This document shows positions 32,772 to 43,136 of a stretch of DNA of 64,000 nucleotides, piece by piece (position 1 is the first letter of the stretch; every line of letters begins with the position of its first letter). The notes under the pieces are model-generated. The model was not told the DNA's origin, did no database searches, and saw only the letters and a list, made by a program, of their open reading frames with translations. A program made the translations under genes and the position numbers. Source of the DNA: Haloterrigena gelatinilytica (GTDB lineage: Archaea; Halobacteriota; Halobacteria; Halobacteriales; Natrialbaceae); contig NZ_JABUQZ010000001.1 of NCBI RefSeq assembly GCF_013342145.1, positions 4,092,001 to 4,156,000 of the forward strand. The letters run 5' to 3'.

Positions 32772-34271
32772 ATGTCACAACACAGTGGGCCCTCGAACTC
32801 ACAGCTGCCCGACCGGAACGCAGGCGAAGCGGCGTCGTTCACCGTCGACCGAGCGACCGTCGAGCAGGTGAAATCGTTCGTCGGGATGGGCCCCCGGGAC
32901 GAGGAGATTCTCGAGTCGATGTCCGAGATCTTCGAGCGGGTCAGCGACGACCTCCCCCAGGAGTACTACAACAACGTCCAGGCCCAGCCGGAGGTCCTCG
33001 AGGCGTTCGGAAACGAGGGCGTGACGGCGGATCAGGTCGAACGCGAACAGCGAACGTATCTCCGCGAGTTCGGCCAGGGCGAGTACGACCACTCCTTCTT
33101 CGAGCGGCGCATGCAGACCGGCTATATCGACCCGTTCCTCGAGGCGGGGCTCGACAAGTACGTCGGCTCGTTCGGGCTCGTCTACGAGCGGATGCTCAAC
33201 GAGATCGCCGCCGACGTCAAAGCCGAGTTCGAGACGGCCGACGACGAGTCGGACGCTGAGCCCGCGGTCGAAGACGCGGTCGACGCCACCGTCGAACGAT
33301 CGCTCGCGTTCCTCCGGACGGCGGTCATCGACCAGCAGCTCGCGATCGAGGCGCGCGTCGACGTCTACCTGGCCGAACTCGAGGAACAGGAACGCCGCCG
33401 GGAGCAAGTCCACGAGGAGCTCCAGGGGATCCTCGGCGACTTCGAGGAGCTGGCCGACGAGATCAACGACGGCATCAACAACATCGACGGCTACACCGAG
33501 GAGCAGTCGGAGTCGATCTCGGAGATCGCCAGCGAGATGTCGACGCTCAGCGCGACCGTCGAGGAGATCGCCTCGAACACGGAGGAGGTCAGCGCGACCA
33601 CCGAACACGCCGAGGAGATCGCCGTCGACACCGCCGAGACCGCCGAGGACGCGATCACCAAGATGGAGCGGGTGAAAAACGCCTCCGACGAGGTCACCGA
33701 CGACGTCGAGAACCTCCGCGAGGGCGTCCAGCGGATCGACGAGATCGTCGAAGTGATCAACGACATCGCCGACCAGACCAACCTGCTCGCGCTGAACGCC
33801 TCGATCGAGGCCGCGACGGCCGGCGAGGCCGGCGACGGCTTCGCCGTCGTCGCCAACGAGGTCAAGTCCCTCGCCGAGGAGTCCCAGGAGGAGGCGACCA
33901 ACATCGAGCGGATGATCGCCGAGATCCAGGAGGACACCCACGACACGGTCGAGAGCCTCGAGACGGCCAACAACGAGATCGAGGACGGGGTCGAACTCGT
34001 CGAGGAGACGGTCGACAACTTAGAAGAGATCGAGAACGCGGTCAAGGAGTCCTCCTCGGGTATCCGGGAGGTCGCGACCGCGACCGACGATCAGGCCGCC
34101 AGCACCGAGGAAGTCGCGGGAATGACCGACACCGTCATGGAGACGGCGACCAAGGTCGCCTCCGAGACCGACGACCTCGCGCAGGCGAACGCGGAGGCCA
34201 ACCCGCTGGTCACGGAGATCGTCGACCTGGTCGAACAGTTGACCGAGGTCGAAGAAGAGCACGAGGTCTAG
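32772..34271 (+). CDS. HemAT-like soluble methyl-accepting transducer, globin His replaced
   Basis: A 499-residue cytoplasmic transducer. Residues about 25-190 match the globin-coupled sensor domain of HemAT, including [10 protein letters not shown] (distal Tyr region) and [20 protein letters not shown]. The proximal heme His normally in (I/V)H of this helix is Asp120 here, so heme binding is doubtful. Residues about 235-499 are a methyl-accepting signalling coiled coil with the conserved tip [20 protein letters not shown] and [20 protein letters not shown]. No membrane helix. A CTTATG box about 28 bases upstream fits a leaderless start. It likely signals through CheA/CheW; no che genes are in the window. 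Confidence 0.88.
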   Translation: MSQHSGPSNSQLPDRNAGEAASFTVDRATVEQVKSFVGMGPRDEEILESMSEIFERVSDDLPQEYYNNVQAQPEVLEAFGNEGVTADQVEREQRTYLREFGQGEYDHSFFERRMQTGYIDPFLEAGLDKYVGSFGLVYERMLNEIAADVKAEFETADDESDAEPAVEDAVDATVERSLAFLRTAVIDQQLAIEARVDVYLAELEEQERRREQVHEELQGILGDFEELADEINDGINNIDGYTEEQSESISEIASEMSTLSATVEEIASNTEEVSATTEHAEEIAVDTAETAEDAITKMERVKNASDEVTDDVENLREGVQRIDEIVEVINDIADQTNLLALNASIEAATAGEAGDGFAVVANEVKSLAEESQEEATNIERMIAEIQEDTHDTVESLETANNEIEDGVELVEETVDNLEEIENAVKESSSGIREVATATDDQAASTEEVAGMTDTVMETATKVASETDDLAQANAEANPLVTEIVDLVEQLTEVEEEHEV

Positions 34272-34368
34272 GCGGTCGGACGAGCGGTCCCGCCGTCCGC
34301 CGGGCACTCGAGTCGACGCCCGCGGCGGAACCCGCATGGTTTTAGCGGTGGCGGCACAGTCACCGCGT

Positions 34369-37035
34369 ATGACCGAGGCGACGGGTATCGTCGGGGAGTT
34401 CTTCTCGCTCAAGGAGGACACCGACGCCGATCTGCTGACGATGCAGTGTGGCGATTTCTACGAGTTCTTCGGCGAGGACGCCGAGATCGTCAGCGAGGAA
34501 CTCGATCTCAAAGTCTCCCAGAAGTCCTCGCACGGCTCGTCGTATCCGATGGCCGGCGTGCCGATCGACGATCTGACGCCCTACCTGAAAGCGCTGGTCG
34601 AGCGCGGCTACCGGGTCGCCGTCGCCGACCAGTACGAGACCGACTCCGGCCACGCCCGCGAGGTCGTCCGCGTCGTCACCCCGGGGACGCTGCTCGAGAC
34701 GACCGACGCCGACGCGCAGTATCTGGCGGCGGTGGTCGACGGCACCGACTCCCCGGGCGACGGCGGCTACGACCTCGCCTTCGCCGACGTGACGACGGGA
34801 CGCTTCCTCGTGGCCGACGCCGAGGACGCCGACGACGCGCTGACGGAACTGTACCGATTCGATCCCGTCGAGGTGCTGCCGGGGCCCGACGTGCGAACCG
34901 ACGACCTGCTGGGCCTCGTGCGAGAGCGGATCGACGCCGCCCTGACGCTCCACGAGACGGAGGCCTTCGCGCCCAAGCGAGCCGCCCACGCCGTTCGGGA
35001 GCAGTTCGGCGAGGAGACGGTCGACCGGCTCGCCGTCGGCGACTCGACCCTCGCGGCCGCCGGCGCGGTGCTCGACTACGTCGAAGAGACCGGCACCGGC
35101 GTGCTCGCCTCGATGACCCGCATTCAGGCCCACCACGGCGACGACCACGTCACGCTGGACGCGACCACCCAGCGCAACCTCGAGCTGACCGAAACCATGC
35201 AGGGCGAGCGCGAGGGCTCCCTGTTCGCGACGATCGACCACACCGAGACCAGCGCGGGCGGCCGCCTGTTGAAGGAGTGGCTCCAGCGACCGCGACGGTC
35301 GCTCGAGACCCTCGAGCGCCGCCAGGAGAGCGTCGCCGCGCTGTCCTCGGCGGCGCTGGCCCGCGACGAGTTACGGGACCGGCTGGACGAGGCCTACGAC
35401 CTGGCGCGGCTGGCCTCGAAGGCGAGCCACGGCAGCGCCGACGCGCGTGATCTGCTCTCGGTACGGCAGACGCTCGCGGTGCTGCCCGCGCTCGCGGAGA
35501 CCATCGAGTCGAACCCCGACCTCGCGGCGTCGCCGCTGTCGGACATCGTCGACCGGCCCGACCGCGACGCCGCGAGTGAGCTTCGGGAGGCCCTCGAGGA
35601 GGCCATCGCGGACGAGCCGCCGTCGACGGTGACGCAGGGCGGGCTCTTCCAGCGGGGCTACGACGACGAGTTGGACGAGGTGATCGACCGCCACGAGGAG
35701 GTCAAGCGGTGGCTCGATACGCTCGCAGAACGCGAGAAGAAGCAGTACGGCCTGAGCCACGTGACCGTCGACCGGAACAAGACCGACGGCTACTACGTTC
35801 AGGTCGGCAAGTCCGCGGCCGACGGCGTCCCCGACCACTACGAGGAGATCAAGACGCTCAAGAACTCCAAACGCTTTACGACCGACGAATTAGAGGAGAA
35901 GGAACGCGAGATCCTCCGACTCGAGGAACAGCGGGGCGACCTCGAGTACGAACTGTTCGAGGAGTTACGCGAGGCGGTCGCCGACCGGGCCGAACTGCTC
36001 CAGGACGTCGGGCGGGCGCTGGCGACCGTCGACGCGCTGGCGAGTCTGGCGACCCACGCCGCGGAGAACCGCTGGATCCAGCCCGAGTTACACCGGGGCG
36101 ACCGCCTCGACATCGAGCAGGGACGGCACCCGGTCGTCGAGCAGACGACGGAGTTCGTCCCTAACGACGTCCGGCTGGACGAGGAACGCGGATTCCTCGT
36201 CGTGACGGGACCCAACATGTCCGGCAAGTCGACCTACATGCGACAGGTCGCCGGGATCGTCCTGCTGGCCCAGATCGGCAGCTTCGTCCCCGCCGAGTCG
36301 GCCGAGATCGGGCTGGTCGACGGCATCTTCACTCGCGTCGGCGCGCTCGACGAACTCGCTCAGGGCCGGTCGACGTTCATGGTCGAGATGAGCGAACTCT
36401 CGAACATCCTCCACACCGCCACCGAGGAGTCGCTGGTCATCTTAGACGAGGTCGGTCGGGGAACGGCGACCTACGACGGGATCTCCATCGCGTGGGCCGC
36501 CACGGAGTATCTGCACAACGAGGTGCAGGCGAAGACGCTCTTCGCCACCCACTACCACGAGCTGACCGGGCTCGCCGAGAAGCTGCCCCGCGTCGCCAAC
36601 GTCCACGTCGCGGCCGACGAGCGCGACGGCGACGTGACCTTCCTCCGGACGGTTCGTGACGGGCCCACGGATCGCTCCTACGGGATCCACGTCGCCGACC
36701 TCGCGGGGGTTCCCGATCCCGTCGTCGAGCGCTCGAGAGACGTCCTCGAGCGCCTGCGCGAGGAGAAGGCGATCGAAGCGAAGGGAGGCACCTCGAGCGA
36801 GCCCGTCCAGACCGTCTTCGATCTCGGGGACGGCGAGTTCCGCGGGCCGGCGAACGCTGACGGCGGTGAGCCGGCGGAGCGGAACGAAACGGACCAACAG
36901 GGCGAGACGGTCGACCCCGAGGCGAAGGCGGTCCTCGAGGAGTTCGCGGAGATCGACGTGAACACGACGCCGCCGATCGAACTGGTCACGGAGGTCCAGG
37001 AGCTCCAGGAGCGCCTCGAGGAAACGGAGCGCTGA
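34369..37035 (+). CDS. mutS: DNA mismatch repair protein MutS
   Basis: An 888-residue MutS1-type protein that finds mismatches and recruits MutL. The mismatch-contacting motif is in MQCGDFYEFFGEDA (Phe-x-Glu), followed by connector, lever and clamp domains, then the ATPase: Walker A GPNMSGKSTYMRQVAG, STFMVEMSELSNIL, Walker B LVILDEVGRGTATYDG, and FATHYHELTGLAEKL. An acidic linker near 850 precedes the dimerisation helix ELVTEVQELQERLEE. The start ATG at 34369 follows a TTTTA box at about 34340; an ATG 11 codons earlier lies at the box. mutL is 6 kb downstream. Confidence 0.96.
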   Translation: MTEATGIVGEFFSLKEDTDADLLTMQCGDFYEFFGEDAEIVSEELDLKVSQKSSHGSSYPMAGVPIDDLTPYLKALVERGYRVAVADQYETDSGHAREVVRVVTPGTLLETTDADAQYLAAVVDGTDSPGDGGYDLAFADVTTGRFLVADAEDADDALTELYRFDPVEVLPGPDVRTDDLLGLVRERIDAALTLHETEAFAPKRAAHAVREQFGEETVDRLAVGDSTLAAAGAVLDYVEETGTGVLASMTRIQAHHGDDHVTLDATTQRNLELTETMQGEREGSLFATIDHTETSAGGRLLKEWLQRPRRSLETLERRQESVAALSSAALARDELRDRLDEAYDLARLASKASHGSADARDLLSVRQTLAVLPALAETIESNPDLAASPLSDIVDRPDRDAASELREALEEAIADEPPSTVTQGGLFQRGYDDELDEVIDRHEEVKRWLDTLAEREKKQYGLSHVTVDRNKTDGYYVQVGKSAADGVPDHYEEIKTLKNSKRFTTDELEEKEREILRLEEQRGDLEYELFEELREAVADRAELLQDVGRALATVDALASLATHAAENRWIQPELHRGDRLDIEQGRHPVVEQTTEFVPNDVRLDEERGFLVVTGPNMSGKSTYMRQVAGIVLLAQIGSFVPAESAEIGLVDGIFTRVGALDELAQGRSTFMVEMSELSNILHTATEESLVILDEVGRGTATYDGISIAWAATEYLHNEVQAKTLFATHYHELTGLAEKLPRVANVHVAADERDGDVTFLRTVRDGPTDRSYGIHVADLAGVPDPVVERSRDVLERLREEKAIEAKGGTSSEPVQTVFDLGDGEFRGPANADGGEPAERNETDQQGETVDPEAKAVLEEFAEIDVNTTPPIELVTEVQELQERLEETER

Positions 37036-37115
37036 CCGGCCGTGGCGGGCAGTCCCGAATCGGCCGAACGGGCCCAAAGCTTCATTCTGTCCGTCACGCA
37101 ACAGCACGTATCTCG

Positions 37116-39074
37116 ATGACCGACGAGTCCGACGCGCGGCGACGGGGCTCCCGCCGACGCTATCAGGAGGCGGTCCTCGAGCTCACGACCGACGCGGACG
37201 TGGTCGACGGACGGTTCGAGGCGGCCGCGCGCACGATCACCGAAACGGCCGCCGAGATCGTCGGAACGACCCGCGTCGGCATCTGGCTCTTCGACGAGGA
37301 CGGCGAGCGCATCCGCTGCGTCGACCGCTACGACCGTCGAACGGACGCCCACAGCGACGGCGCGGAACTCGCCGCGGCGGCCTCTCCCGCCTATTTCGAG
37401 GCGCTGCGGACCCACCGGACGATCAGCGCCGATGACGCTCGCGCGGATCCGCGAACCCGCGAACTGACAGCGAACTACCTCGAGCCGGAGGCGATCGACT
37501 CGCTGCTCGACGCGACCCTCCGATCGGCGGGCGAGGTGATCGGCGTCGTCTGTCACGAACAGATCGGCCGGACGCGCGAGTGGACCGACGCCGAAATACG
37601 GTTCGCGGGCGACGTCGCGGACGTCGTCCACCGCGCCCTGCGCAACCACCGCAGCGCCGAGCGGCGACGCGAACTCGCTTTCCGTCGCTCGCTCCTCGAG
37701 GCCCAGCAGGAGGCGATGCCCGACGGCGTCCTCGTCGTCGGCGAAGACGGCTCGCTTCGCTCCTGGAACTCCCGGTTTCGGGAACTGTGGGACGTGTCGG
37801 CCGAGGAGCTGGAGCCGCCGCGAGGCGACGCCGTCCTCGCGGAGATCAGCCGCCAGCTGGCGGATCCGACGGCGTTCCACCGTCGCGTCGAACACTTGAC
37901 CGAGCAGCCGTCGGCAACGAGCCGCGAGGAGGTCGCCCTCGAGGACGGACGGGCGTTCGAGCTGTACTCGACGCCGGTCCGCGACGACGACGGCCGACAG
38001 TACGGCCGCCTCTGGCTCGTCCGTGACGTCACCGAGCGCAAGGCGCGACAGGAGGAACTCGAGTTGAAAAAGCGGGCGATAGACGAGGCGCCGATCGGGA
38101 TCACGCTCTGTGACGCCACGCGGCCGGACAATCCGCTCGTCTACGCCAACGACCAGTTCGAGCGGATCACCGGCTACTCCCGCGAAGAGATCCTCGGTCG
38201 GAACTGTCGGTTCCTCCAGGGCGAGCGAACCGAGGCCGAGCCGGTCGACGAGTTGCGCGCGGCGATCGACGCCGAGCGATCGACCACGGTCGAACTCCGC
38301 AACTACCGGACCGACGGGAGCGAGTTCTGGAACAGAGTCACGGTCGCCCCGGTGGCCGACGAGCGCGGAACCGTGGCGAACTACGTCGGCTTCCAGCAGG
38401 ACGTCACCGAGCGCAAGGAGGCGACGCGACAGCTCCGCGTGCTCCACCGCGTCCTGCGACACAACCTCGCCAACCAGATGAGCATCATCCGGGGGACCGC
38501 CGAACAGCTCGCCGAGCGGTCCGGCGGCGAGACCGCGGCCGCCGCGGAGACGATCGTCGAGGAGGCCGACCAGCTGCTCGGCCTGACCGACAAGCACCGC
38601 TCGATCGTCCGCCTGTTGAGCGAGCGGCCGACGCCGGAGCCGATCGCGCTCGAGCCGCTCTGTCGTCGCCCGTGTCGGAGCGTCCGGACCGACTACCCCG
38701 ACGCCGACGTCTCGCTCGCGGGCGACCTGGACGCCACCGTCGTCGGGATTCCGGCCCTCGAGACGGCGATCCACGAACTTCTCGCGAACGGCGTCGCCCA
38801 CGGCGACCGGGAATCGCCGTCGGTCGAACTCCGCGTCGAGCGGCGACCCGAGACGGTCCGCCTCCGGATCGCCGACGACGGCCCCGGCCTTCCCGACGAG
38901 GAGCGGCGGATCATCACCGGCGACGGGGCGGTCGAACCCCTCTACCACGGCCTCGGGATGGGGCTCTGGCTCGTTCACTGGATCGTCTCCCTCTCCCGCG
39001 GGACGATCGACATCGAGGAGACGGGCCCGGACGGAACGACGATCCGGATCGAACTGCCCCGCGCGGACGACTGA
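37116..39074 (+). CDS. GAF-PAS-LOV histidine kinase
   Basis: A 652-residue soluble sensor kinase. Domains in order: GAF (about 20-180, FEAAARTITETAAEIVGTTR), PAS (about 195-310), PAS/LOV (about 318-440), and the kinase core (about 445-650) with H-box HRVLRHNLANQM, N-box HELLANGVAHG and G-boxes DDGPGLPDEE / GLGMGLWLVHW. The second PAS has GRNCRFLQ, the flavin-adduct motif of LOV photosensors (Cys364), so blue-light sensing through FMN is plausible. It lacks membrane helices and a receiver domain, and no response-regulator gene is adjacent. Confidence 0.9.
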   Translation: MTDESDARRRGSRRRYQEAVLELTTDADVVDGRFEAAARTITETAAEIVGTTRVGIWLFDEDGERIRCVDRYDRRTDAHSDGAELAAAASPAYFEALRTHRTISADDARADPRTRELTANYLEPEAIDSLLDATLRSAGEVIGVVCHEQIGRTREWTDAEIRFAGDVADVVHRALRNHRSAERRRELAFRRSLLEAQQEAMPDGVLVVGEDGSLRSWNSRFRELWDVSAEELEPPRGDAVLAEISRQLADPTAFHRRVEHLTEQPSATSREEVALEDGRAFELYSTPVRDDDGRQYGRLWLVRDVTERKARQEELELKKRAIDEAPIGITLCDATRPDNPLVYANDQFERITGYSREEILGRNCRFLQGERTEAEPVDELRAAIDAERSTTVELRNYRTDGSEFWNRVTVAPVADERGTVANYVGFQQDVTERKEATRQLRVLHRVLRHNLANQMSIIRGTAEQLAERSGGETAAAAETIVEEADQLLGLTDKHRSIVRLLSERPTPEPIALEPLCRRPCRSVRTDYPDADVSLAGDLDATVVGIPALETAIHELLANGVAHGDRESPSVELRVERRPETVRLRIADDGPGLPDEERRIITGDGAVEPLYHGLGMGLWLVHWIVSLSRGTIDIEETGPDGTTIRIELPRADD

Positions 39075-39159
39075 CGATCGGCGGGGAAACGACCGGCGAA
39101 CGGACGGTGGCAGCGACCGCAGCGGGGTGGTTTTTCCGAACGGCCGTTGGGGGACCGAT

Positions 39160-40194
39160 ATGAGCTACGACGAACTCGCCGAGCGACTCGCGGCCGACGA
39201 CCGCGAGCGGCGGGTGGCGGCGTTTCCGGACGGTAGCGTCGACGACTACTACGCCGCCTTCGACGCGGCGGGCGAGCGGATCGCTGAGCGCGAGGCGTTC
39301 GGCGACCGGATCGCCAGCGGGGACTCGGACGCGGTTCCGATCGAGCGCGAGGCCCGCGAACCGGGCGGGCAGGCGGTGAACGCGGCCCGGCAGGTCCACG
39401 CCCTGGGCGACGACCCGACGCTCTACGGCCACCTCGAGGATCCCGTCTTCGAGGCCCTGCCGTTCGAGGCGACGTCGATGGGCGACCCGTCCCGCGTCTC
39501 GGTGTTCCCGTTCGACGACGACGCCCTCCTGTTCGCGGAGCGGTCGTCGGACGTCGCGAACTGGTCGCTGGGCGACCTCGAGGCCGCGGCGCCGAGCGGC
39601 GACGCCGTCGAGGCGCTGGCGGCCGACGCCGTCTGCTGTGGTAACTGGGCGTCGATCGACGGACTGACCGACGCGCTCGAGACGCTCGCCGCGGGTTCGC
39701 TCGCGGCCGGGACGTTCGTCCTCGATCCGGGACCGGTGCGCACGCGATCTCATGGAGCGGTGACCGACCTCCTCGAGGCGCTCGGCGACCTCGACGAGAC
39801 GGCCGCCGTCGTCTACAGCGTGAACCGGTCGGAACTCGAGTACACGGCGGCCGCGATCGGGGCCGACTCGGATGCGTCCGGCGTCGACGCCGACCTCGAG
39901 CGCCTCGAGAGTGTTCGGGAGATGGCGGGGATCACGGCTGCCGTTCTCCACGAGACCGAGCACGCGGCGGTCGCGACGCGGGCGGAGACGACGGTCGTCG
40001 AGAACGTCTCGGTCGACGACCCCCGACGGCGGACGGGCGCCGGTGACCGGTTCGGTGCGGGCCTCGCCGTCGCCCGCGCACGGAACTGGGACTGGGAGAC
40101 GGCGCTCGCGCTCGGAAACTGCGCGGCGTCCTACTACGTCGCGACGGGCGAGACCGGCACGCGAGACGAGCTCCGGTCGTTTCTGGACGACTGA
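39160..40194 (+). CDS. PfkB-like carbohydrate kinase homologue
   Basis: A 344-residue ribokinase-fold protein. The anion-hole signature reads RRTGAGDRFGAGLAVARARN near residue 290 and the N-terminal substrate region EPGGQAVNAARQVHALGDD resembles PfkB members. The first 60 residues (MSYDELAERL, FPDGSVDDYYAAFDAAG) are not typical, and the sugar is unknown. The GAGD aspartate is kept, so phosphotransfer is possible. Start ATG at 39160, 85 bases after the kinase stop. Confidence 0.8.
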   Translation: MSYDELAERLAADDRERRVAAFPDGSVDDYYAAFDAAGERIAEREAFGDRIASGDSDAVPIEREAREPGGQAVNAARQVHALGDDPTLYGHLEDPVFEALPFEATSMGDPSRVSVFPFDDDALLFAERSSDVANWSLGDLEAAAPSGDAVEALAADAVCCGNWASIDGLTDALETLAAGSLAAGTFVLDPGPVRTRSHGAVTDLLEALGDLDETAAVVYSVNRSELEYTAAAIGADSDASGVDADLERLESVREMAGITAAVLHETEHAAVATRAETTVVENVSVDDPRRRTGAGDRFGAGLAVARARNWDWETALALGNCAASYYVATGETGTRDELRSFLDD

Positions 40195-40226
40195 ACGCGA
40201 GCGAACGGCGATCGACCGACGTCGAC

Positions 40227-41063
40227 TCACGCACCGACCGTCTCCTGCGCGCTCTCGCCGTCGGCGTCGCGGTCGTCCTCGCGATCGACCGCGTGGTGGC
40301 CCCCGATCACGACGTTGACCGCCGCGCCGACCAGCAGAATTAACGCGTTGCCGTAGAGCCAGATCAGCAGCAGGATGACCGCGCCGAACGTCTCGAACGT
40401 CCCGACGGTGTTTACCAGCCCCACGTAGATCCCGAAGACCGTCTCGAGGATGACCCAGCCCCCCGCGGCGATAAACGTTCCCGGGAGGGCGTCGCGAACA
40501 GAGACGTCCGGATCCGGGAAAACGTAGTACATCGGGAAGAACGCGACCGACAGGGCGACGAACAGGCCGATCGGCGTCGCCGCCTGAACGACGGGGTGGT
40601 CGATCGCGGCCAGCGTCGTCGTCCCGAAACCGGCGCCGACGGTGGCGATCAGGATGACCGCGAAGACGACGGCGCCGTTGACGACCTTCTCCGGAAACGA
40701 GTTCTCGCCGTCCGCGTAGAGTTCGTCGAAGGCCGTCGTGACGCCGCGAAAGATCCGCAACATCCCCCACAGCAGCGAGACGAGTCCGATCAGCGACGCG
40801 CCGCCGCGCTCGGAGGCGTGAGTCAGCGCCTCGTAGACCAGCCCCTGGCCGGCGGGACTCAGGTGGTCGCGAGCCATCGCGACGAGCTGTTCGGTCAGGT
40901 ACTCGTTGCCGACCGCGCCAGCGACGAGAAACAGCAGGAGTAGGAGGGGCAATAGGGAGAGAAAGGCGGCGTGGGCGATGCTACCCGCCATGAACGTCAC
41001 GTTGTGCTCGTCGATGACCGCGACGATCTCCCGGGCGACGGCGTAGCTCCGTCGCGCGTCCAT
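40227..41063 (-). CDS. YihY/BrkB family membrane protein
   Basis: A 278-residue membrane protein with about six helices, typical of the YihY/virulence factor BrkB family: FMAGSIAHAAFLSLLPLLLL at helix 1, LRIFRGVTTAFDELY after helix 2-3, and GAVILLLIWLYGNALILLVGAAVN near the end. The activity of the family is unsettled (a transporter is likely). The ATG at 41063 (MDARRSYAVAREIV) is chosen over one 17 codons upstream because the added residues are not conserved in type. Convergent with the PfkB-like gene. Confidence 0.88.
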   Translation of the reverse strand: MDARRSYAVAREIVAVIDEHNVTFMAGSIAHAAFLSLLPLLLLLFLVAGAVGNEYLTEQLVAMARDHLSPAGQGLVYEALTHASERGGASLIGLVSLLWGMLRIFRGVTTAFDELYADGENSFPEKVVNGAVVFAVILIATVGAGFGTTTLAAIDHPVVQAATPIGLFVALSVAFFPMYYVFPDPDVSVRDALPGTFIAAGGWVILETVFGIYVGLVNTVGTFETFGAVILLLIWLYGNALILLVGAAVNVVIGGHHAVDREDDRDADGESAQETVGA

Positions 41064-41249
41064 ACCCGACTCGAGGCGAGCGGCGCCGAAAAGACCGCCG
41101 CTGGCGTGTGCCACCGTGTCACAAACCGGGCGGTCGACACTCGAGACCCGCCACTCAACGGGCGGAATCGAGCGATTGCTAGCCTGTCGACGGATTGGCG
41201 AAGTGTCGGATCGGTACGACTATGACTCGAGGCGACGCGAGTGAGTACG

Positions 41250-42047
41250 ATGCACGAACCGGAGTTCGGCGTCGCGGGGAAGACCGCGATCGTCACCGGC
41301 GCGAGTCAGGGTATCGGGGAATCGATCGCGAAGACGCTCGCGGCCGGCGGCGCGAACGTCGCGATCTGTTCGCGCTCGATGGACCGCGTGGGACCGGTCG
41401 CGGAGGAGATCAACGAGAGCGAGGCTGACGGTGAGGCGCTGGCCGTCGAGTGCAACGTCCGCGAGCGCGAGCAGGTACAGAATCTGGTCGACGAAACCGT
41501 CGACGAGTTCGGCGACGTCGACATCCTCGTGAACAACGCCGGCGGCGAGTTCGTCGCCCCCTTCGAGGAGATCTCCGAGAACGGCTGGCAGACGATCGTC
41601 GACCTCAACCTGAACAGCACCGTCCACTGCACGCAACTGGCCGGCGAGGTCATGCGCGAGGGGTCCGGCGGCGTCATCGTCAACCTCTCGTCGGTCAACG
41701 GCCAGCACGCCGCGCCCGGCGAGAGCCACTACGGCGCCTCGAAGGCGGCGATCATCCGGCTGACCGAGACGCTGGCCGTCGAGTGGGCCGAACACGACAT
41801 CCGCGTCAACTGCGTCGCGCCGGGGCTCGTTCAAACGCCGGGCGTCGCCGAGACGCTCGGCATCGACAGCGAGGACATGCCGCCTCGAGAGAAAGCCGAA
41901 CGTCGCATCGGCCACCCCGAGGAGATCGCCGACGTCGTTCAGTTCCTCGCCAGCCCCGCCGCCTCGTTCATGAACGGCGAGACCGTGACCGCGAAGGGCG
42001 TTCCTCGGGCCGGGAATTCGATGTCGCAGGATCTGGGGCTCGAGTAA
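41250..42047 (+). CDS. Classical short-chain dehydrogenase/reductase
   Basis: A 265-residue SDR with all classical features: IVTGASQGIGESIA cofactor loop, CSRSMDRV (NADP preference), DILVNNAGGEF, NLSSVNGQH catalytic Ser, HYGASKAAI (YxxxK) and VNCVAPGLVQTPG. Resembles 3-oxoacyl-ACP reductase/glucose dehydrogenase-like proteins; substrate unknown. ATG at 41250 chosen; an in-frame GTG three codons earlier is also possible. It precedes a DapA-type aldolase on the same strand, though a T-run (42152-42156) intervenes. Confidence 0.9.
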   Translation: MHEPEFGVAGKTAIVTGASQGIGESIAKTLAAGGANVAICSRSMDRVGPVAEEINESEADGEALAVECNVREREQVQNLVDETVDEFGDVDILVNNAGGEFVAPFEEISENGWQTIVDLNLNSTVHCTQLAGEVMREGSGGVIVNLSSVNGQHAAPGESHYGASKAAIIRLTETLAVEWAEHDIRVNCVAPGLVQTPGVAETLGIDSEDMPPREKAERRIGHPEEIADVVQFLASPAASFMNGETVTAKGVPRAGNSMSQDLGLE

Positions 42048-42179
42048 CACGTAGCGCTCCGAGACGCAGCGCGGTCGAACCGCATCGCACTCGAGCGCGT
42101 TCCCGAGACCGGCTCGAGCACTCCACCTCGGAGACCGAGAGAGGAGTACGTTTTTGCACCCCACGGGAAACACCCACGT

Positions 42180-43073
42180 ATGGAACTCCAGCAGGCACTC
42201 CGCGGAATCACGACCCCGCTCGTCACCCCGTTCGACGACGCGAGCGATATCGACGAGGCCGCGCTCCGCGACCTCATAGCGCACCTCCTCGAGAACGACA
42301 TCGACGCCGTCTTCCCCTGTGGCACCACGGGCGAGTTCGCCAGCCTCACGCCCGAGGAACGGAACCGCGTCCACGAGATCACGGTCGACGCGGTCGACGG
42401 CGAGGTGCCGGTCCTCGCGGGCGCCGCGGCCACGAGCGTCGCCGAGGCGGTCGACTACGCCGAGGACGCGGCCGCGATCGGCGCCGACGCGGCGGTCGTC
42501 ACGCCACCGTACTTCCACACGGCGAACGCGCCCGAGGGGAACCAGCGGTTCCTCGAGCGGATCGCCGATCGATCCCCGCTGCCGCTCCTGCTGTACAACA
42601 TCCCGGCCTGTACCGGTCAGCGACTGGAACCGGAGACCGTCGCGGCCGTCGCCGCCCACGACGACGTTCTCGGTCTGAAGGACTCGAGCGGCGACCTCGA
42701 GTACTTCCTGTCGGTCGTGCGCCGGACGCCCGACGACTTCCTAATGCTGCAGGGGTACGACGCCTTACTCGTCCCCGCGCTGCGCATGGGTGCCGACGGG
42801 GGCGTGAACGCGCTCTCGAACGCCGTGCCCGAGCAGTTGACCGAACTGTACGAGGCGTCCGCCGACGAGCGCGGCGACGAACTGCAGGACGCCGTCAGCG
42901 AACTGTTCGGTGCCTGCGCCACCTACGGGTTCGCGCCGGCGGCGAAGACGGCCCTCGAGTACCGCGGCGTGATCCCCTCGGACGCCGTCCGTCCGCCGCT
43001 GGTCGAGGTCCACGAGGACGGCCGCGAGACGATCGGAAACGCCGTCGACGGGCTGCTCGAAACGAGCGAGTAG
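42180..43073 (+). CDS. DapA/NAL-family aldolase (possible 2-keto-3-deoxygluconate-type aldolase)
   Basis: A 297-residue TIM-barrel Schiff-base aldolase/lyase. It has the PCGTTGEFASLT substrate loop (Thr49-Thr50), the catalytic Tyr139 in LLYNIPACTG and the Schiff-base Lys167 in LGLKDSSGD. The family includes dihydrodipicolinate synthase, N-acetylneuraminate lyase and KD(P)G aldolases. Absence of nearby lysine genes and the presence of a KDG kinase at 47280 favour a sugar-acid aldolase, but the residues do not settle it. Leaderless-looking start. Confidence 0.85.
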   Translation: MELQQALRGITTPLVTPFDDASDIDEAALRDLIAHLLENDIDAVFPCGTTGEFASLTPEERNRVHEITVDAVDGEVPVLAGAAATSVAEAVDYAEDAAAIGADAAVVTPPYFHTANAPEGNQRFLERIADRSPLPLLLYNIPACTGQRLEPETVAAVAAHDDVLGLKDSSGDLEYFLSVVRRTPDDFLMLQGYDALLVPALRMGADGGVNALSNAVPEQLTELYEASADERGDELQDAVSELFGACATYGFAPAAKTALEYRGVIPSDAVRPPLVEVHEDGRETIGNAVDGLLETSE

Positions 43074-43136
43074 GTCCCTCTACGGCGCCGATATCGTCTA
43101 CCGAGACGCTCCGACGACCCGGACAGTCACTAATCC

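Noticed and set aside
36678-38978. A 766-codon minus-strand open frame opposite mutS and the LOV kinase
   Set aside because: It spans two well-supported genes on the other strand and has low-complexity composition with no motif.
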